Positions 17,542-29,051 of a stretch of DNA of 37,955 bases are shown here, in pieces. Made by a program: the position numbers and the translations under genes. The notes under the pieces are model-generated. The model searched no databases. It was given only the letters and a program-made list of their open reading frames with translations, and was not told where the DNA came from. Source of the DNA: JBMNKL01 sp050261495 (GTDB lineage: Bacteria > Bacillota > Clostridia > Acetivibrionales > DTU013); NCBI GenBank assembly GCA_050261495.1, contig JBLNDI010000081.1, positions 1 to 37,955 of the forward strand. The letters are read 5' to 3'. Each line of letters begins with the position of its first letter. The first letter of the stretch is position 1.

Positions 17542-19089
17542 ATGTACAAAATGAAGAGAACACTGCTCATGGTTCTGGCGGTTGTATTGGCGCTGGCTTT
17601 TGTACTGACCGGGTGCGGTACGGCACAAAAGGTTGATGTCCAGCCGGAAGACAAGACGGAAAGCAGTACTCCGGCCAAAAGCGAGCCCGCCAAGGAAACA
17701 ACAATGGCGTCGGAAGAGCCTACGGAGCTGGTGTGGTACCTGGTCGGTCCGGGACAGGAACCCGATACCGATGCGGTACTGGCAGAAGTGAATAAATACC
17801 TGAAAGACAAGCTTAATGTCACAATCAAGCTGAACGTGCTCGCATATGGCGATGCCTACAACCAGAAAGTAAACAACATGCTGGCGGCTGGAGAACCGTT
17901 TGATATCTGCTTCACGGCCGGTTGGGCTGCGGATATCAAGCTGAATTCGTCCAAGGGTTTCTTCACTGAATTGGATCCGTACCTTGAACAAGACCCCACA
18001 ATTTTGAACATCATCGGTAAAGACTTCATGGAAGGCGTCAAAATCAACGGAAAGACCTATGCCGTTCCCTGCAACAAGGAATTAGCCCACTGCTGGGGTT
18101 TCCTGCTTAAAAAGGACCTTGTCGACAAGTACAATATTCCGTTGAATGAAATCAAGAAAATGGAAGACCTCGAGCCCTGGTTTGAACAAATCAAAAACAA
18201 TGAGCCCGGTGTAATTCCCTTGCTTTCAGTAGAAATGGAAGCTCCATTTAAGCTTCTTGACTGGGACAACTTTGCCGACGACGACGCTCCTGGCGCTTTG
18301 TATCCGAACAATGACAGCACAACCGTTGTAAACCAGTTCCTTGCGCCCGAATCGATCACGCATTACAAGAAGATGCGTGAATATATGAAGAAAGGCTACC
18401 TGGCAGCGGATGCCGCTACGATGGGGAACTTCAACGACCAGTTGAAGACAGGGAAATATTTCGCCTGCGTACAATCGCTGAAACCCGGTAAAGATGCCGA
18501 AATGAAAGGCAGCACGGGCGGTATCGAATGGGTGCAGGTGGAAATCACACCTGTCATAACAAGCAACCGTGACTGCGGCGGCGGCGCGCTTCTTGCAATC
18601 CCGTCCGCTTCGAAAAACAAGGACCTTGCCTGGAAATTCATCAACATGCTGTACACCGACAAAACGCTCGTCAACATGTTTGTGTATGGTATAGAGAACG
18701 TGCATTATAAAAAGATATCCGACAACGTTGTGACACTGCTTGACAGCCCAGTGCAATACAGGGCGGGCAACGGCTGGAGATTTGGCGATCAGTTGAAAAA
18801 CTACCTGATGGATAACGAGGACCCGCAGAAGTGGGAGAAGTTCGCCGAATTCAACAAGAAAGCCATCGGACTTAACAGCCTCGGCTTTACTTTCGACAGG
18901 ACAAATGTCGAAGCTGAAATGGCTGCATGCAAGCAAGTTGTGCAGACATATTACAAGCAGCTGTTCACTGGTTCGGTTGAAATCGATCCGACCGTAAAAC
19001 AGATGGAAGAAGAGCTGAAAGCAGCCAAGGTGGACAAAGTGCTCGCCGAAATGCAGGCTCAATATGACGAGTTCCTGAAGAATAAGTAA
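17542..19089 (+). CDS. sugar-binding lipoprotein of the ABC importer (LplA-like)
   Basis: It is the high-affinity receptor that delivers sugar to the two preceding permeases. The ATG at 17542 sits 9 bases after AAGGAGGG; the in-frame GTG at 17533 abuts the ribosome site. The signal peptide ends LTGC, a standard lipobox, followed by a Ser/Glu/Lys/Pro-rich tether. At 515 residues it matches the large LplA class. Position between LplB/LplC permeases and cellobiose phosphorylase points to cellobiose or short cellodextrins as substrate; this is inference from context. Paired hairpins follow its stop. Confidence 0.9.
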   Translation: MYKMKRTLLMVLAVVLALAFVLTGCGTAQKVDVQPEDKTESSTPAKSEPAKETTMASEEPTELVWYLVGPGQEPDTDAVLAEVNKYLKDKLNVTIKLNVLAYGDAYNQKVNNMLAAGEPFDICFTAGWAADIKLNSSKGFFTELDPYLEQDPTILNIIGKDFMEGVKINGKTYAVPCNKELAHCWGFLLKKDLVDKYNIPLNEIKKMEDLEPWFEQIKNNEPGVIPLLSVEMEAPFKLLDWDNFADDDAPGALYPNNDSTTVVNQFLAPESITHYKKMREYMKKGYLAADAATMGNFNDQLKTGKYFACVQSLKPGKDAEMKGSTGGIEWVQVEITPVITSNRDCGGGALLAIPSASKNKDLAWKFINMLYTDKTLVNMFVYGIENVHYKKISDNVVTLLDSPVQYRAGNGWRFGDQLKNYLMDNEDPQKWEKFAEFNKKAIGLNSLGFTFDRTNVEAEMAACKQVVQTYYKQLFTGSVEIDPTVKQMEEELKAAKVDKVLAEMQAQYDEFLKNK

Positions 19090-19110
19090 CCAGGCGGGAA
19101 CCAGGCAAAA

Positions 19111-19195
19111 AACCGGGCTGTTCATTCGGCAGCCCGGTTATGCTCAATCCGGCATTGCAGGGACATTGGATCAGGGAAAAGATCCGGTGTCCCTG
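19111..19195 (+). terminator. two tandem hairpins between the binding-protein and phosphorylase genes
   Basis: Hairpin 1: AACCGGGCTG (19111-19120) with CAGCCCGGTT (19130-19139). Hairpin 2: CAGGGACA (19158-19165) with TGTCCCTG (19188-19195), with GGATC/GATCC nested inside. Neither has a strong T-tract. They may partly terminate the transcript, or protect the abundant binding-protein mRNA from 3' decay. Confidence 0.55.
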
Positions 19196-19249
19196 ATTGT
19201 GTAATAATTCCATTAATGATAGTATATGAATGTAAAATCGGAGGTTATT

Positions 19250-21688
19250 ATGAAGTACGGGTATTTTGACGACGCAAACAAGGAATATGTCATTACCAAG
19301 CCTGAAACGCCGAGCCCGTGGATTAACTACCTGGGCAGCCGGGATTTTTTCTCGCTGGTATCCAATACGGCCGGAGGCTATTGTTTTTATAGAGACGCCA
19401 GGCTGAGACGCATTACAAGGTACAGGTACAATAACGTGCCCGTGGACAACGGAGGGAGGTACTTCTATATCCGCGAAAGTGACGGCGATTACTGGTCCCC
19501 GGGATGGGCGCCCGTAAAGCGTAAGCTGGACAAGTACGAGTGCAGGCATGGTCTCGGGTATACCACGATTTACGGGGAGCGGGGCGGAATCGGGGTTGAG
19601 GCGTTGTTTTTCGTGCCGCTGGATTTCAATGGCGAAGTGCAGAGAGTCATCGTCAGGAATAAAAGTGCCTCAACAAAAAAAATCACAATGTTTTCCCTTG
19701 TTGAATGGTGCCTCTGGAATGCATACGACGACATGACCAATTTTCAGAGGAATTTTAACACCGGTGAGGTAGAGATCGAAAACAATATTATTTATCATAA
19801 AACGGAGTACAGGGAAAGGCGCAACCACTATGCCTTCTATTCTTCGAACAGGGATATGGCAGGGTTTGATACCGACCGCACCGCGTTTACCGGTTTGTAT
19901 GGCGGGTTTGACGCACCGGCTGCGGTTATTGCAGGCAAGTCTTCAAATTCCGTGGCGGATGGTTGGTCCCCGGTTGCATCGCATAGCTTCGATATAACGC
20001 TCAATCCCGGGGAAGAGAGCAGCTTCGTTTTTGTACTCGGTTATGTTGAAAACGAGGAATGGGAAAAATGGGAGGCGCCGGGCGTTATAAACAAAAAGCC
20101 GGCGAAAGAAATGGCCGCGAGATTTGCCACCACGGAGCAGGTGGAAGAGGCCTTCGCCGGGCTGAAAGCTTACTGGGACAGGCTCCTTTCCTGCTATATC
20201 ACGGAAACCCCTGATGAGAAAGTTAACCGCATGGTTAACATTTGGAACCAATACCAGTGCATGGTCACGTTCAACATGTCCAGGAGCGCTTCCTACTTTG
20301 AATCGGGCATAGGCAGGGGAATGGGCTTCAGGGATTCAAACCAGGATATACTCGGGTTTGTGCACCAGGCGCCCGAAAGGGCACGTGAAAGGATACTTGA
20401 CCTTGCGGCAACGCAGCTTGAAGACGGAAGCGCGTATCACCAGTACCAGCCCCTGACGAAAAAGGGCAACAACGAAATAGGCGGCAATTTCAACGATGAT
20501 CCGCTGTGGCTTATATTGTCGGCTGCCGCGTATATAAAAGAGACGGGTGATTTCGCCATCCTTGACGAGCAGGTGCCGTTCGACAATGATCCGGCAAAGG
20601 CAAAACCGCTTTTCGAGCACCTGCGCAGGTCATTTTACCATGTTGTCGACAACCTTGGGCCCCACGGACTGCCGCTTATCGGCAGGGCGGACTGGAATGA
20701 CTGTCTGAACCTGAACTGCTTTTCGACCAACCCGGACGAATCTTACCAGACAACAACAAACAAGGACGGCAAAGTGGCAGAATCGGTGCTTATTGCCGGG
20801 ATGTTCGTATTCATCGGAAACGAGTTTGCAAGAATATGTGAAATCACCGGCCGGCATAGCGAGGCAACGATGGCCCAAAAGCATATCCAGGCTATGAAAG
20901 AGGCAATTATCAGGCATGGTTATGACGGGGAATGGTTCCTCCGCGCATATGACGACCATGGAAACAAGGTCGGCAGCAGTGAAAACAGCGAAGGCAAAAT
21001 ATATATCGAAACCCAGGGCTTCTGCGTGATGGCAGGCATAGGAATTGACGACGGAAAGGCGGAGAAGGCGCTGGATTCCGCATGGAAATACCTTGGAACA
21101 GAGCATGGCATGGTTTTGCTTTACCCGGCATACAAGCGGTATTATCCGGAGCTTGGGGAAATATCGTCCTATCCGCCGGGATACAAGGAAAATGCCGGTA
21201 TTTTCTGCCACAACAATCCATGGATAATGATCGCCGAAACCGTGCTGGGAAGGGGCGGCAAGGCGTTCGAACTTTATACCAGGATTGCTCCCGCGTACAG
21301 GGAAGACATCAGTGAAATTCACAGGATGGAGCCGTATGTATATTCGCAGATGATAGCCGGGAAAGAAGCCAGGAGACATGGGGAAGCAAAGAACTCGTGG
21401 CTTACGGGCACGGCAGCGTGGAACTTTGTGGCGATATCCCAGTACATTTTGGGAATCAGGCCCGATTACAACGGGCTGGTGGTTGACCCATGCATCCCGG
21501 CGGAATGGAACGGTTTCAGGGTTAGAAGGTACTTCAGGGGAGCTGTGTATGATATTACTGTTGCAAATCCGCGGCGTGTTTCAAAGGGAGTCTGGTCTGT
21601 TACAGTCGACGGAAAAGAGTTTGAAGGGAACGTTATTCCAATATTCGGCGAAGGCGGGGTACACGAGGTGGATATCTTGATGGGCTGA
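19250..21688 (+). CDS. cbp: cellobiose phosphorylase (GH94)
   Basis: It splits cellobiose with phosphate into alpha-glucose 1-phosphate and glucose in the cytoplasm, saving one ATP per disaccharide. GGAGG five bases before ATG 19250 fixes the start (an in-frame ATG at 19226 lacks a site). At 812 residues it has the length of cellobiose phosphorylase rather than cellodextrin phosphorylase (about 980). Recalled clostridial enzymes share long blocks such as FFSLVSNTAGGYCFYRDARL, SASYFESGIGRGMGFRDSNQ and TKKGNNEIGGNFNDDPLW. The conserved DWND motif with the general-acid aspartate is at 481-484. It closes the sugar locus: the importer brings in the substrate and this enzyme consumes it. Exact chain-length preference is not proven by sequence. 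Confidence 0.95.
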   Translation: MKYGYFDDANKEYVITKPETPSPWINYLGSRDFFSLVSNTAGGYCFYRDARLRRITRYRYNNVPVDNGGRYFYIRESDGDYWSPGWAPVKRKLDKYECRHGLGYTTIYGERGGIGVEALFFVPLDFNGEVQRVIVRNKSASTKKITMFSLVEWCLWNAYDDMTNFQRNFNTGEVEIENNIIYHKTEYRERRNHYAFYSSNRDMAGFDTDRTAFTGLYGGFDAPAAVIAGKSSNSVADGWSPVASHSFDITLNPGEESSFVFVLGYVENEEWEKWEAPGVINKKPAKEMAARFATTEQVEEAFAGLKAYWDRLLSCYITETPDEKVNRMVNIWNQYQCMVTFNMSRSASYFESGIGRGMGFRDSNQDILGFVHQAPERARERILDLAATQLEDGSAYHQYQPLTKKGNNEIGGNFNDDPLWLILSAAAYIKETGDFAILDEQVPFDNDPAKAKPLFEHLRRSFYHVVDNLGPHGLPLIGRADWNDCLNLNCFSTNPDESYQTTTNKDGKVAESVLIAGMFVFIGNEFARICEITGRHSEATMAQKHIQAMKEAIIRHGYDGEWFLRAYDDHGNKVGSSENSEGKIYIETQGFCVMAGIGIDDGKAEKALDSAWKYLGTEHGMVLLYPAYKRYYPELGEISSYPPGYKENAGIFCHNNPWIMIAETVLGRGGKAFELYTRIAPAYREDISEIHRMEPYVYSQMIAGKEARRHGEAKNSWLTGTAAWNFVAISQYILGIRPDYNGLVVDPCIPAEWNGFRVRRYFRGAVYDITVANPRRVSKGVWSVTVDGKEFEGNVIPIFGEGGVHEVDILMG

Positions 21689-21718
21689 CCTTTTCCCAGT
21701 TTTTTAACAATTTTTTAT

Positions 21719-21747
21719 TTGAATACGGCTTAAAACATATTTATAAT
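21719..21747 (+). promoter_or_regulatory. sigma-A promoter of the LCP gene
   Basis: TTGAAT (21719-21724) and TATAAT (21742-21747) are exactly 17 bases apart. The T-rich run just upstream (21691-21720) may end the preceding cbp transcript. The leader is about 75 bases. Confidence 0.7.
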
Positions 21748-21830
21748 ATATGGTATACGTAATTTGTCCGCAGGAGCAAATATTTCATTTTGAATCACTA
21801 TATTATAAATACAGGCCGGGAGAAGGATTA

Positions 21831-22895
21831 ATGAAAGGTAAAAAAGCGATACTCATCTGGATAGGTATTTTTGCGCTGGCAGGAATAATACTTATTTTGG
21901 TGGCGTGTGAAATGGGGGTCCTGTCTTCTCAGAAAGAAGAGGAAATCGTTGTGCCCGATGAGTCGGAGGAACCGGAAAATATTGTTGTCGAGCCTGGCAG
22001 AATACCCCAGTCCAACGAAAAACCCGTGCAGGTAGGAGAAGAGGAGCCAAAAACGCTGACTGTCGGCAAGCCGTATTCAAAAAAACTGGTTGAAGACGGC
22101 GCAAAAAATATACTTATTACCGGGAAGGACAAGCTTAACAACCTCTATGACACGATAGGCATTGCCAGCGTCGATACCGCGAAAAAGACGGTAAAGCTCA
22201 TAATGATCCCAAGGGATACATACATTGAATACAACAGTGAAATACTATCAATGCTGGAACAAGCGAACCTTTTGCATGAACCGGGCGTTTACAGGATCAA
22301 CTATACGCATCATGTAGGAAATTTGATCGGGTATGAAGGCAGGTTTGATTCCGGGGCAATTAGCTTTTTGGCGGACGTAATCAGCGAAAAATTCGGGATC
22401 AGGGTGGATGATTACGTCAGTATAAATATAAACGGCTTCAGGAAGCTTATCGACCACCTCGGCGGAGTGGACATATATGTGCCGTACAACATGGATTACG
22501 AGGATCCCCTGCAGGACCTCTATATACACATTCCGATGGGAATACAGCATCTCGACGGATTCAATTCGGAAGGATTCGTCAGGTTCCGCCAGGGATACAA
22601 AGAAGATGGAACCATGTTTGACATCGGCGATACCGGGCGGAAGAAAAACCAGTTGTACTTTATTCAGCAGTTGATCAAGCAAAAAGGTACGCTGGAAAAC
22701 ATAGGGAAAATTCCCGGGATCATCGAAATTCTCGGCAAAAACGTGCAGCATAGCATAGGCCTTGGCGATATACTCAGTTCATACATGAAAATAGCTTCCG
22801 ACGTAATTACCGACGGTTATGAAATAACAACCGAAAACCTTCACAGCGATAAAATGACCAGGGTCGACGGGGCATCTTACATTGTATTTGATTAA
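21831..22895 (+). CDS. LytR-CpsA-Psr (LCP) family protein
   Basis: LCP enzymes transfer lipid-linked glycopolymers such as teichoic acids onto peptidoglycan outside the membrane. ATG 21831 follows GGGAGAAGG; upstream in-frame starts lack a site. A membrane anchor (about residues 6-28) is followed by an acidic Glu/Pro-rich linker and the LCP domain (from about residue 85). Recognisable parts are NILITGKD, the Arg/Asp pair in MIPRDTYIEY, DHLGGVDIYVP and RFRQGYK followed by GRKKNQL. It is 354 residues long and appears to be a single-gene unit between its own promoter and a hairpin. The glycopolymer is unknown. Confidence 0.88.
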   Translation: MKGKKAILIWIGIFALAGIILILVACEMGVLSSQKEEEIVVPDESEEPENIVVEPGRIPQSNEKPVQVGEEEPKTLTVGKPYSKKLVEDGAKNILITGKDKLNNLYDTIGIASVDTAKKTVKLIMIPRDTYIEYNSEILSMLEQANLLHEPGVYRINYTHHVGNLIGYEGRFDSGAISFLADVISEKFGIRVDDYVSININGFRKLIDHLGGVDIYVPYNMDYEDPLQDLYIHIPMGIQHLDGFNSEGFVRFRQGYKEDGTMFDIGDTGRKKNQLYFIQQLIKQKGTLENIGKIPGIIEILGKNVQHSIGLGDILSSYMKIASDVITDGYEITTENLHSDKMTRVDGASYIVFD

Positions 22896-22916
22896 TGGCG
22901 CCTGATAAAGGCGCCA
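22896..22916 (+). terminator. hairpin after the LCP gene
   Basis: TGGCGCC (22896-22902) pairs with GGCGCCA (22910-22916) with a 7-base loop right after the stop codon. There is no T-tract, so termination is uncertain. Confidence 0.45.
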
Positions 22917-22980
22917 AAATCATACTTTTACCGCGCAAACCAGTATACTGTTGTGATAACTGTTAAAGGAGGAGAAAATT

Positions 22981-23711
22981 TTGATCGATATCAGGAATGT
23001 ATCAAAAAGCTATAACAAGGGCGCTGTCCGGGCGGTAGACAAGCTGGAACTGCATGTTAAAAAAGGAGAGATATTCGGTTTCCTGGGTCCGAACGGCGCC
23101 GGAAAAACCACGACAATTAAAATGATAGTAGGACTCCTGAACCCTGATGAAGGAGATATTTTTATCGATGGTACGAATATACGGGACAACCCTGTAGAGG
23201 CAAAGAAGAAAATCGGGTATGTTCCCGACAATCCGGACCTGTACGAGAGGCTTACCGGGGTGGAATACCTCAAGTTTATGGCCGATATCTACCAGGTGCC
23301 GCCGGATCTGCGGAAGGAAAGGATAGAGCAATACCTTGAGATGTTTGAACTGAAGGATGTCGCGTCCGACCTTATAAAAAGCTACTCGCACGGCATGAAG
23401 CAGAAAATTGCCATTACCGGCGCGCTGATACACGACCCGGACGTCTGGATACTGGACGAGCCCATGGTAGGGCTCGACCCGAAATCGGCCCATCTGCTTA
23501 AAAACGGAATGCGGGAGCATTGCGACCGCGGCAAGACGGTATTCTTTTCGACGCATATTCTGGAAGTGGCGGAAAAACTCTGCGACAGGATCGGAATTAT
23601 CCATAAAGGCAGACTTATAGCCGTCGGAACCATTGATGAGCTTAAACGCAGCGTTGAGTTGAGCGGCGGCAAAGAATCTCTCGAGAATATTTTCCTGGAG
23701 ATGACTGAAGA

Positions 23712-23715
<4 letters not shown>
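22981..23715 (+). CDS. ABC transporter ATP-binding protein (ABC-2 type exporter)
   Basis: It is the ATPase of an exporter formed with the next gene. A TTG start lies 6 bases after AAAGGAGGAG. Walker A GPNGAGKT is at 36-43, the signature SHGMKQK begins near 136, Walker B ILDEP is near 157-161 and the switch histidine is in STHIL. It is 244 residues long and of the CcmA/NatA-like class. The stop overlaps the permease start as ATGA, so the two are coupled. The cargo is unknown. Confidence 0.93.
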
Positions 23716-25388
<1,673 letters not shown>

Positions 25389-25458
25389 GTGTGAACATGT
25401 CGTGATGCGTGAGCGCACGCGTGGAACGCGAGCCTGCGACATTATAGCAGGCGTGGGC

Positions 25459-25534
25459 GTAAAGCAATAGCATAGAGCAAAATGCGATTGGAGTAAAGCT
25501 TAAAGTGTAAAGCGTAACGCATAAAGCATAAAGC
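25459..25534. repeat. degenerate heptanucleotide tandem array
   Basis: Six contiguous 7-mers run from 25493 to 25534: GTAAAGC, TTAAAGT, GTAAAGC, GTAACGC, ATAAAGC, ATAAAGC. Weaker copies in the same phase (ATAGAGC at 25472, AAAATGC at 25479) and GTAAAGC at 25459 extend it leftward. The intergenic stretch 25389-25588 also holds a GCGTG/CACGC hairpin at 25408-25421 and no gene. Confidence 0.7.
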
Positions 25535-25588
25535 CCGGCGTTGGTTTGAAACATAAGCATGAAGCACAAGTATAAGGAGGACGGAATC

Positions 25589-26167
25589 ATGGCAAAGCAG
25601 GTATGGAAGCCATCGACGCTTTTAAATCCCGTGCCTGTTGTAATGGTAACATGTGCGGATAAGGCAGGAAAACCCAATATAATTACGGTAGCCTGGGCCG
25701 GAACGGTGAACTCCGAACCGCCGATGCTCTCTATATCCGTAAGAAAATCAAGATATTCACATGAACTGATAAAGGAAAGAGGCAGTTTTGCTGTAAACCT
25801 TACAACGCAAAAGCTGGCTTTTGCTACCGATCTGTGCGGGGTTAAGTCAGGAAGGGATACCGATAAGTTCAAAGCCGCGGGATTGACGGCAGACAAGGCT
25901 TCCGTGATTGATGTGCCAATTATCAGGGAGAGCCCCGTTTCACTGGAGTGCGTTGTTAAAAACACGCTTGAACTCGGATCCCATGACATGTTTATTGCTG
26001 AAATCGTCGCGGTAAACGCCGATGAGGCATTGCTTGACGAGAACGGCAAGCTGGTGATGGAAAAAGCCGACCTTATATGTTATTCGCACGGGAAATACTG
26101 GACATTGGGAAAGGAACTTGGCTTTTTCGGATTTTCCGTAGCAAAGAAAAAGAATATAGTGAGATAA
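25589..26167 (+). CDS. flavin reductase-like / flavoredoxin family protein
   Basis: It is a predicted FMN-binding split-barrel protein of the flavin reductase-like domain family. ATG 25589 follows AAGGAGGA; the in-frame ATG at 25559 has no site. Typical parts are the N-terminal NPVPVVMVTCAD, the FMN-contact region NIITVAWAGTVNSEPPMLSISVR and the SRYSHELIKERGSFAVNL block, ending with a GK-W-LGKELGFF tail. It is 192 residues long. Relatives act as flavoredoxins or flavin reductases in anaerobes. No partner gene is adjacent, so its electron donor and acceptor are unknown. Confidence 0.85.
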   Translation: MAKQVWKPSTLLNPVPVVMVTCADKAGKPNIITVAWAGTVNSEPPMLSISVRKSRYSHELIKERGSFAVNLTTQKLAFATDLCGVKSGRDTDKFKAAGLTADKASVIDVPIIRESPVSLECVVKNTLELGSHDMFIAEIVAVNADEALLDENGKLVMEKADLICYSHGKYWTLGKELGFFGFSVAKKKNIVR

Positions 26168-26235
26168 TGAGTCGGGTGGACATTGCTCAAAGGTGGCATT
26201 GTGTGAATAATGGGCTTTAGTGTGCTATGTTTTTA

Positions 26236-26457
26236 CCCGGATTGCATGCGGGTGCGGGTCAAGGCATATGATGAAACGACTAAGCGAATCTAAGCATAAG
26301 CAAAACCACGGTGAGGCAAATCCGCCACGTATGGCGGATTTAGCTGGAAATGACATAGATGTCATTAGAAGCGGCCGAACAAAAATAAAGGCACATGCAA
26401 TAGAGTCGCTCGGAGTTTTCATCCGATGCTTTGACCCGCACCCGCATGCAATCCGGG
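26236..26457. mobile_element. 222-bp palindromic non-coding element (MITE-like)
   Basis: The ends are 32-bp inverted repeats, 26236-26267 and 26426-26457, matching at 31 of 32 positions (the exception would be a G.U pair in RNA). Similarity continues inward in patches (GATGAAA, AGCGA, TCTA, GCAT on one arm against the complement of the other). Inside are two perfect hairpins: AAATCCGCC/GGCGGATTT (26318-26341, loop ACGTAT) and AATGACA/TGTCATT (26349-26366, loop TAGA). No credible ORF or transposase is present. No target duplication is visible at the edges (TTTTTA left, CAATAT right). It lies between the stop codons of the convergent flavin reductase and pfp genes. Alternatives are a structured RNA or a bidirectional terminator. 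Confidence 0.65.
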
Positions 26458-26508
26458 CAATATTAAGAACAACATATCCTGCTTATCTTACTGTTGCGGA
26501 TTACCTTG

Positions 26509-27756
<1,248 letters not shown>

Positions 27757-27811
27757 ACTTTTACCTCCAAAGTGTTTATCTTCAAGTGTTTTCTCTCAGA
27801 AAATCAAATAA

Positions 27812-27840
27812 AATATAACACAAAGAACACGAAAATGCAA
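27812..27840 (-). promoter_or_regulatory. sigma-A promoter of pfp
   Basis: On the minus strand TTGCAT (27840-27835) and TATATT (27817-27812) are 17 bases apart, giving a leader of about 50 bases. Confidence 0.65.
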
Positions 27841-27890
27841 ATAAGCTAGATATATTTTTAACAATATCGACGAAGTGGACAAACATCGTT

Positions 27891-27926
27891 GAATAATCAG
27901 GTACCGTGGAATAATCAGGCATCGCG
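27891..27926. repeat. two 18-bp tandem repeats in the pfp-fba gap
   Basis: GAATAATCAGGTACCGTG (27891-27908) is followed directly by GAATAATCAGGCATCGCG (27909-27926), 14 of 18 identical. It lies between the divergent promoters and could be a regulator site. Confidence 0.5.
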
Positions 27927-27959
27927 GCAGCAAGACGAATACATTTTTAAAAAAATACC

Positions 27960-28025
27960 TTGATTTTGAACTGTAATCTGTTAGAATTAATGTGACAATT
28001 TTATAACAATATTGTAGAAACATTG
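27960..28025 (+). promoter_or_regulatory. possible fba promoter followed by nested palindromes
   Basis: TTGATT (27960-27965) and TAGAAT (27982-27987) are 16 bases apart. Just downstream, GACAAT (27994-27999) and ATTGTC (28020-28025) enclose the perfect palindrome ACAATATTGT. Further AATGTTG/AATATTG-like sequence lies near 28050-28070. The arrangement looks like a repressor operator in the leader, but it does not match Rex (TTGTTAA-type) or any site I can name. Confidence 0.4.
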
Positions 28026-28108
28026 TCAAACATATAGCGTGACTGCAAAACAATGTTGAATAATATTGCAGCGATAAAAAATACTAAGTATAAGAGGAGT
28101 TGTCGTTT

Positions 28109-29038
28109 ATGCCGTTGGTTACATCAAAGGAAATGTTTAAAAAAGCGTACGAGGGAGGCTACGCTATTGGCGCGTTTAACGTAAACAACATGGAAATCGT
28201 CCAGGGGATTACGGAGGCCGCCAAGGAAGTCAATGCCCCGCTTATCCTGCAGGTTTCCTCGGGAGCGAGAAAATACGCCAACCATACATACCTCATGAAG
28301 CTTGTGGAAGCCGCGGTAATCGAGACCGGACTTCCAATCTGCCTGCACCTGGACCATGGTGACAGCTTTGAGCTTTGCAAGTCCTGTATTGACGGCGGTT
28401 TTACATCTGTAATGATAGACGGGTCGCACCTTCCTTTTGAAGAAAACATCAAGCTGACAAAGCAAGTGGTTGACTATGCCCATAGCCGTGGAGTCGTCGT
28501 CGAGGGAGAGCTTGGAAGGCTTGCTGGTATCGAGGACGCGGTCAACGTATCCGAGGGGGATGCCGCATTTACAAAGCCGGAAGAGGTTGAGGAGTTTGTT
28601 TCCAGGACTGGCGTCGATTCACTGGCGATTGCGATAGGGACAAGCCATGGAGCGTACAAGTTCAAGGGCGAGCCGAAACTCAGGTTTGATATCCTGGAAG
28701 AGGTCGCAAGGAGGCTTCCCGGTTTCCCGATAGTCCTTCACGGAGCTTCCTCGGTAATTCCGGAGCTGGTTGAAAAGATTAACAAGTACGGCGGCAGCAT
28801 GCCCGGCGCAAGGGGCGTTCCGGAGGAAATGCTGAGGAAAGCCGCAAGGTCTGCGGTGTGCAAGATAAACATTGATTCGGATTTAAGGCTTGCCATGACT
28901 GCCACGATAAGGGAATACTTTGCCATGAATCCCAGTCACTTCGACCCGAGGCAGTACCTCAAACCTGCAAGGGAAGCAATAAAAGAGCTTGTAAAGAACA
29001 AGATCGTAAACGTTCTGGGTTGCGACGGCAAGGCGTAA
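28109..29038 (+). CDS. fba: class II fructose-bisphosphate aldolase
   Basis: It is a zinc-dependent aldolase that splits fructose 1,6-bisphosphate into dihydroxyacetone phosphate and glyceraldehyde 3-phosphate. Zinc and catalytic residues are visible: LHLDHGD with D82 and H83, the VEGELGRLAG glutamate, and the zinc-site histidines in GTSHGAYK and VLHGASS. The ATG at 28109 is 9 bases after AGAGGAG; an in-frame TTG at 28100 abuts that site. At 309 residues it is normal for the Firmicutes FbaA group. It lies divergent from pfp, so two consecutive glycolytic genes share one control region. Confidence 0.96.
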   Translation: MPLVTSKEMFKKAYEGGYAIGAFNVNNMEIVQGITEAAKEVNAPLILQVSSGARKYANHTYLMKLVEAAVIETGLPICLHLDHGDSFELCKSCIDGGFTSVMIDGSHLPFEENIKLTKQVVDYAHSRGVVVEGELGRLAGIEDAVNVSEGDAAFTKPEEVEEFVSRTGVDSLAIAIGTSHGAYKFKGEPKLRFDILEEVARRLPGFPIVLHGASSVIPELVEKINKYGGSMPGARGVPEEMLRKAARSAVCKINIDSDLRLAMTATIREYFAMNPSHFDPRQYLKPAREAIKELVKNKIVNVLGCDGKA

Positions 29039-29051
29039 GCACGCAGTTAGA

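Noticed and set aside
25500..25525. CcpA cre site at TGTAAAGCGTAACG
   Set aside because: The central CG and flanks do not fit TGWAANCGNTNWCA in register; the sequence belongs to the heptanucleotide array.
25389..25588. CRISPR-like array
   Set aside because: The repeats are 7-bp, contiguous and without spacers, so they are a simple tandem array.
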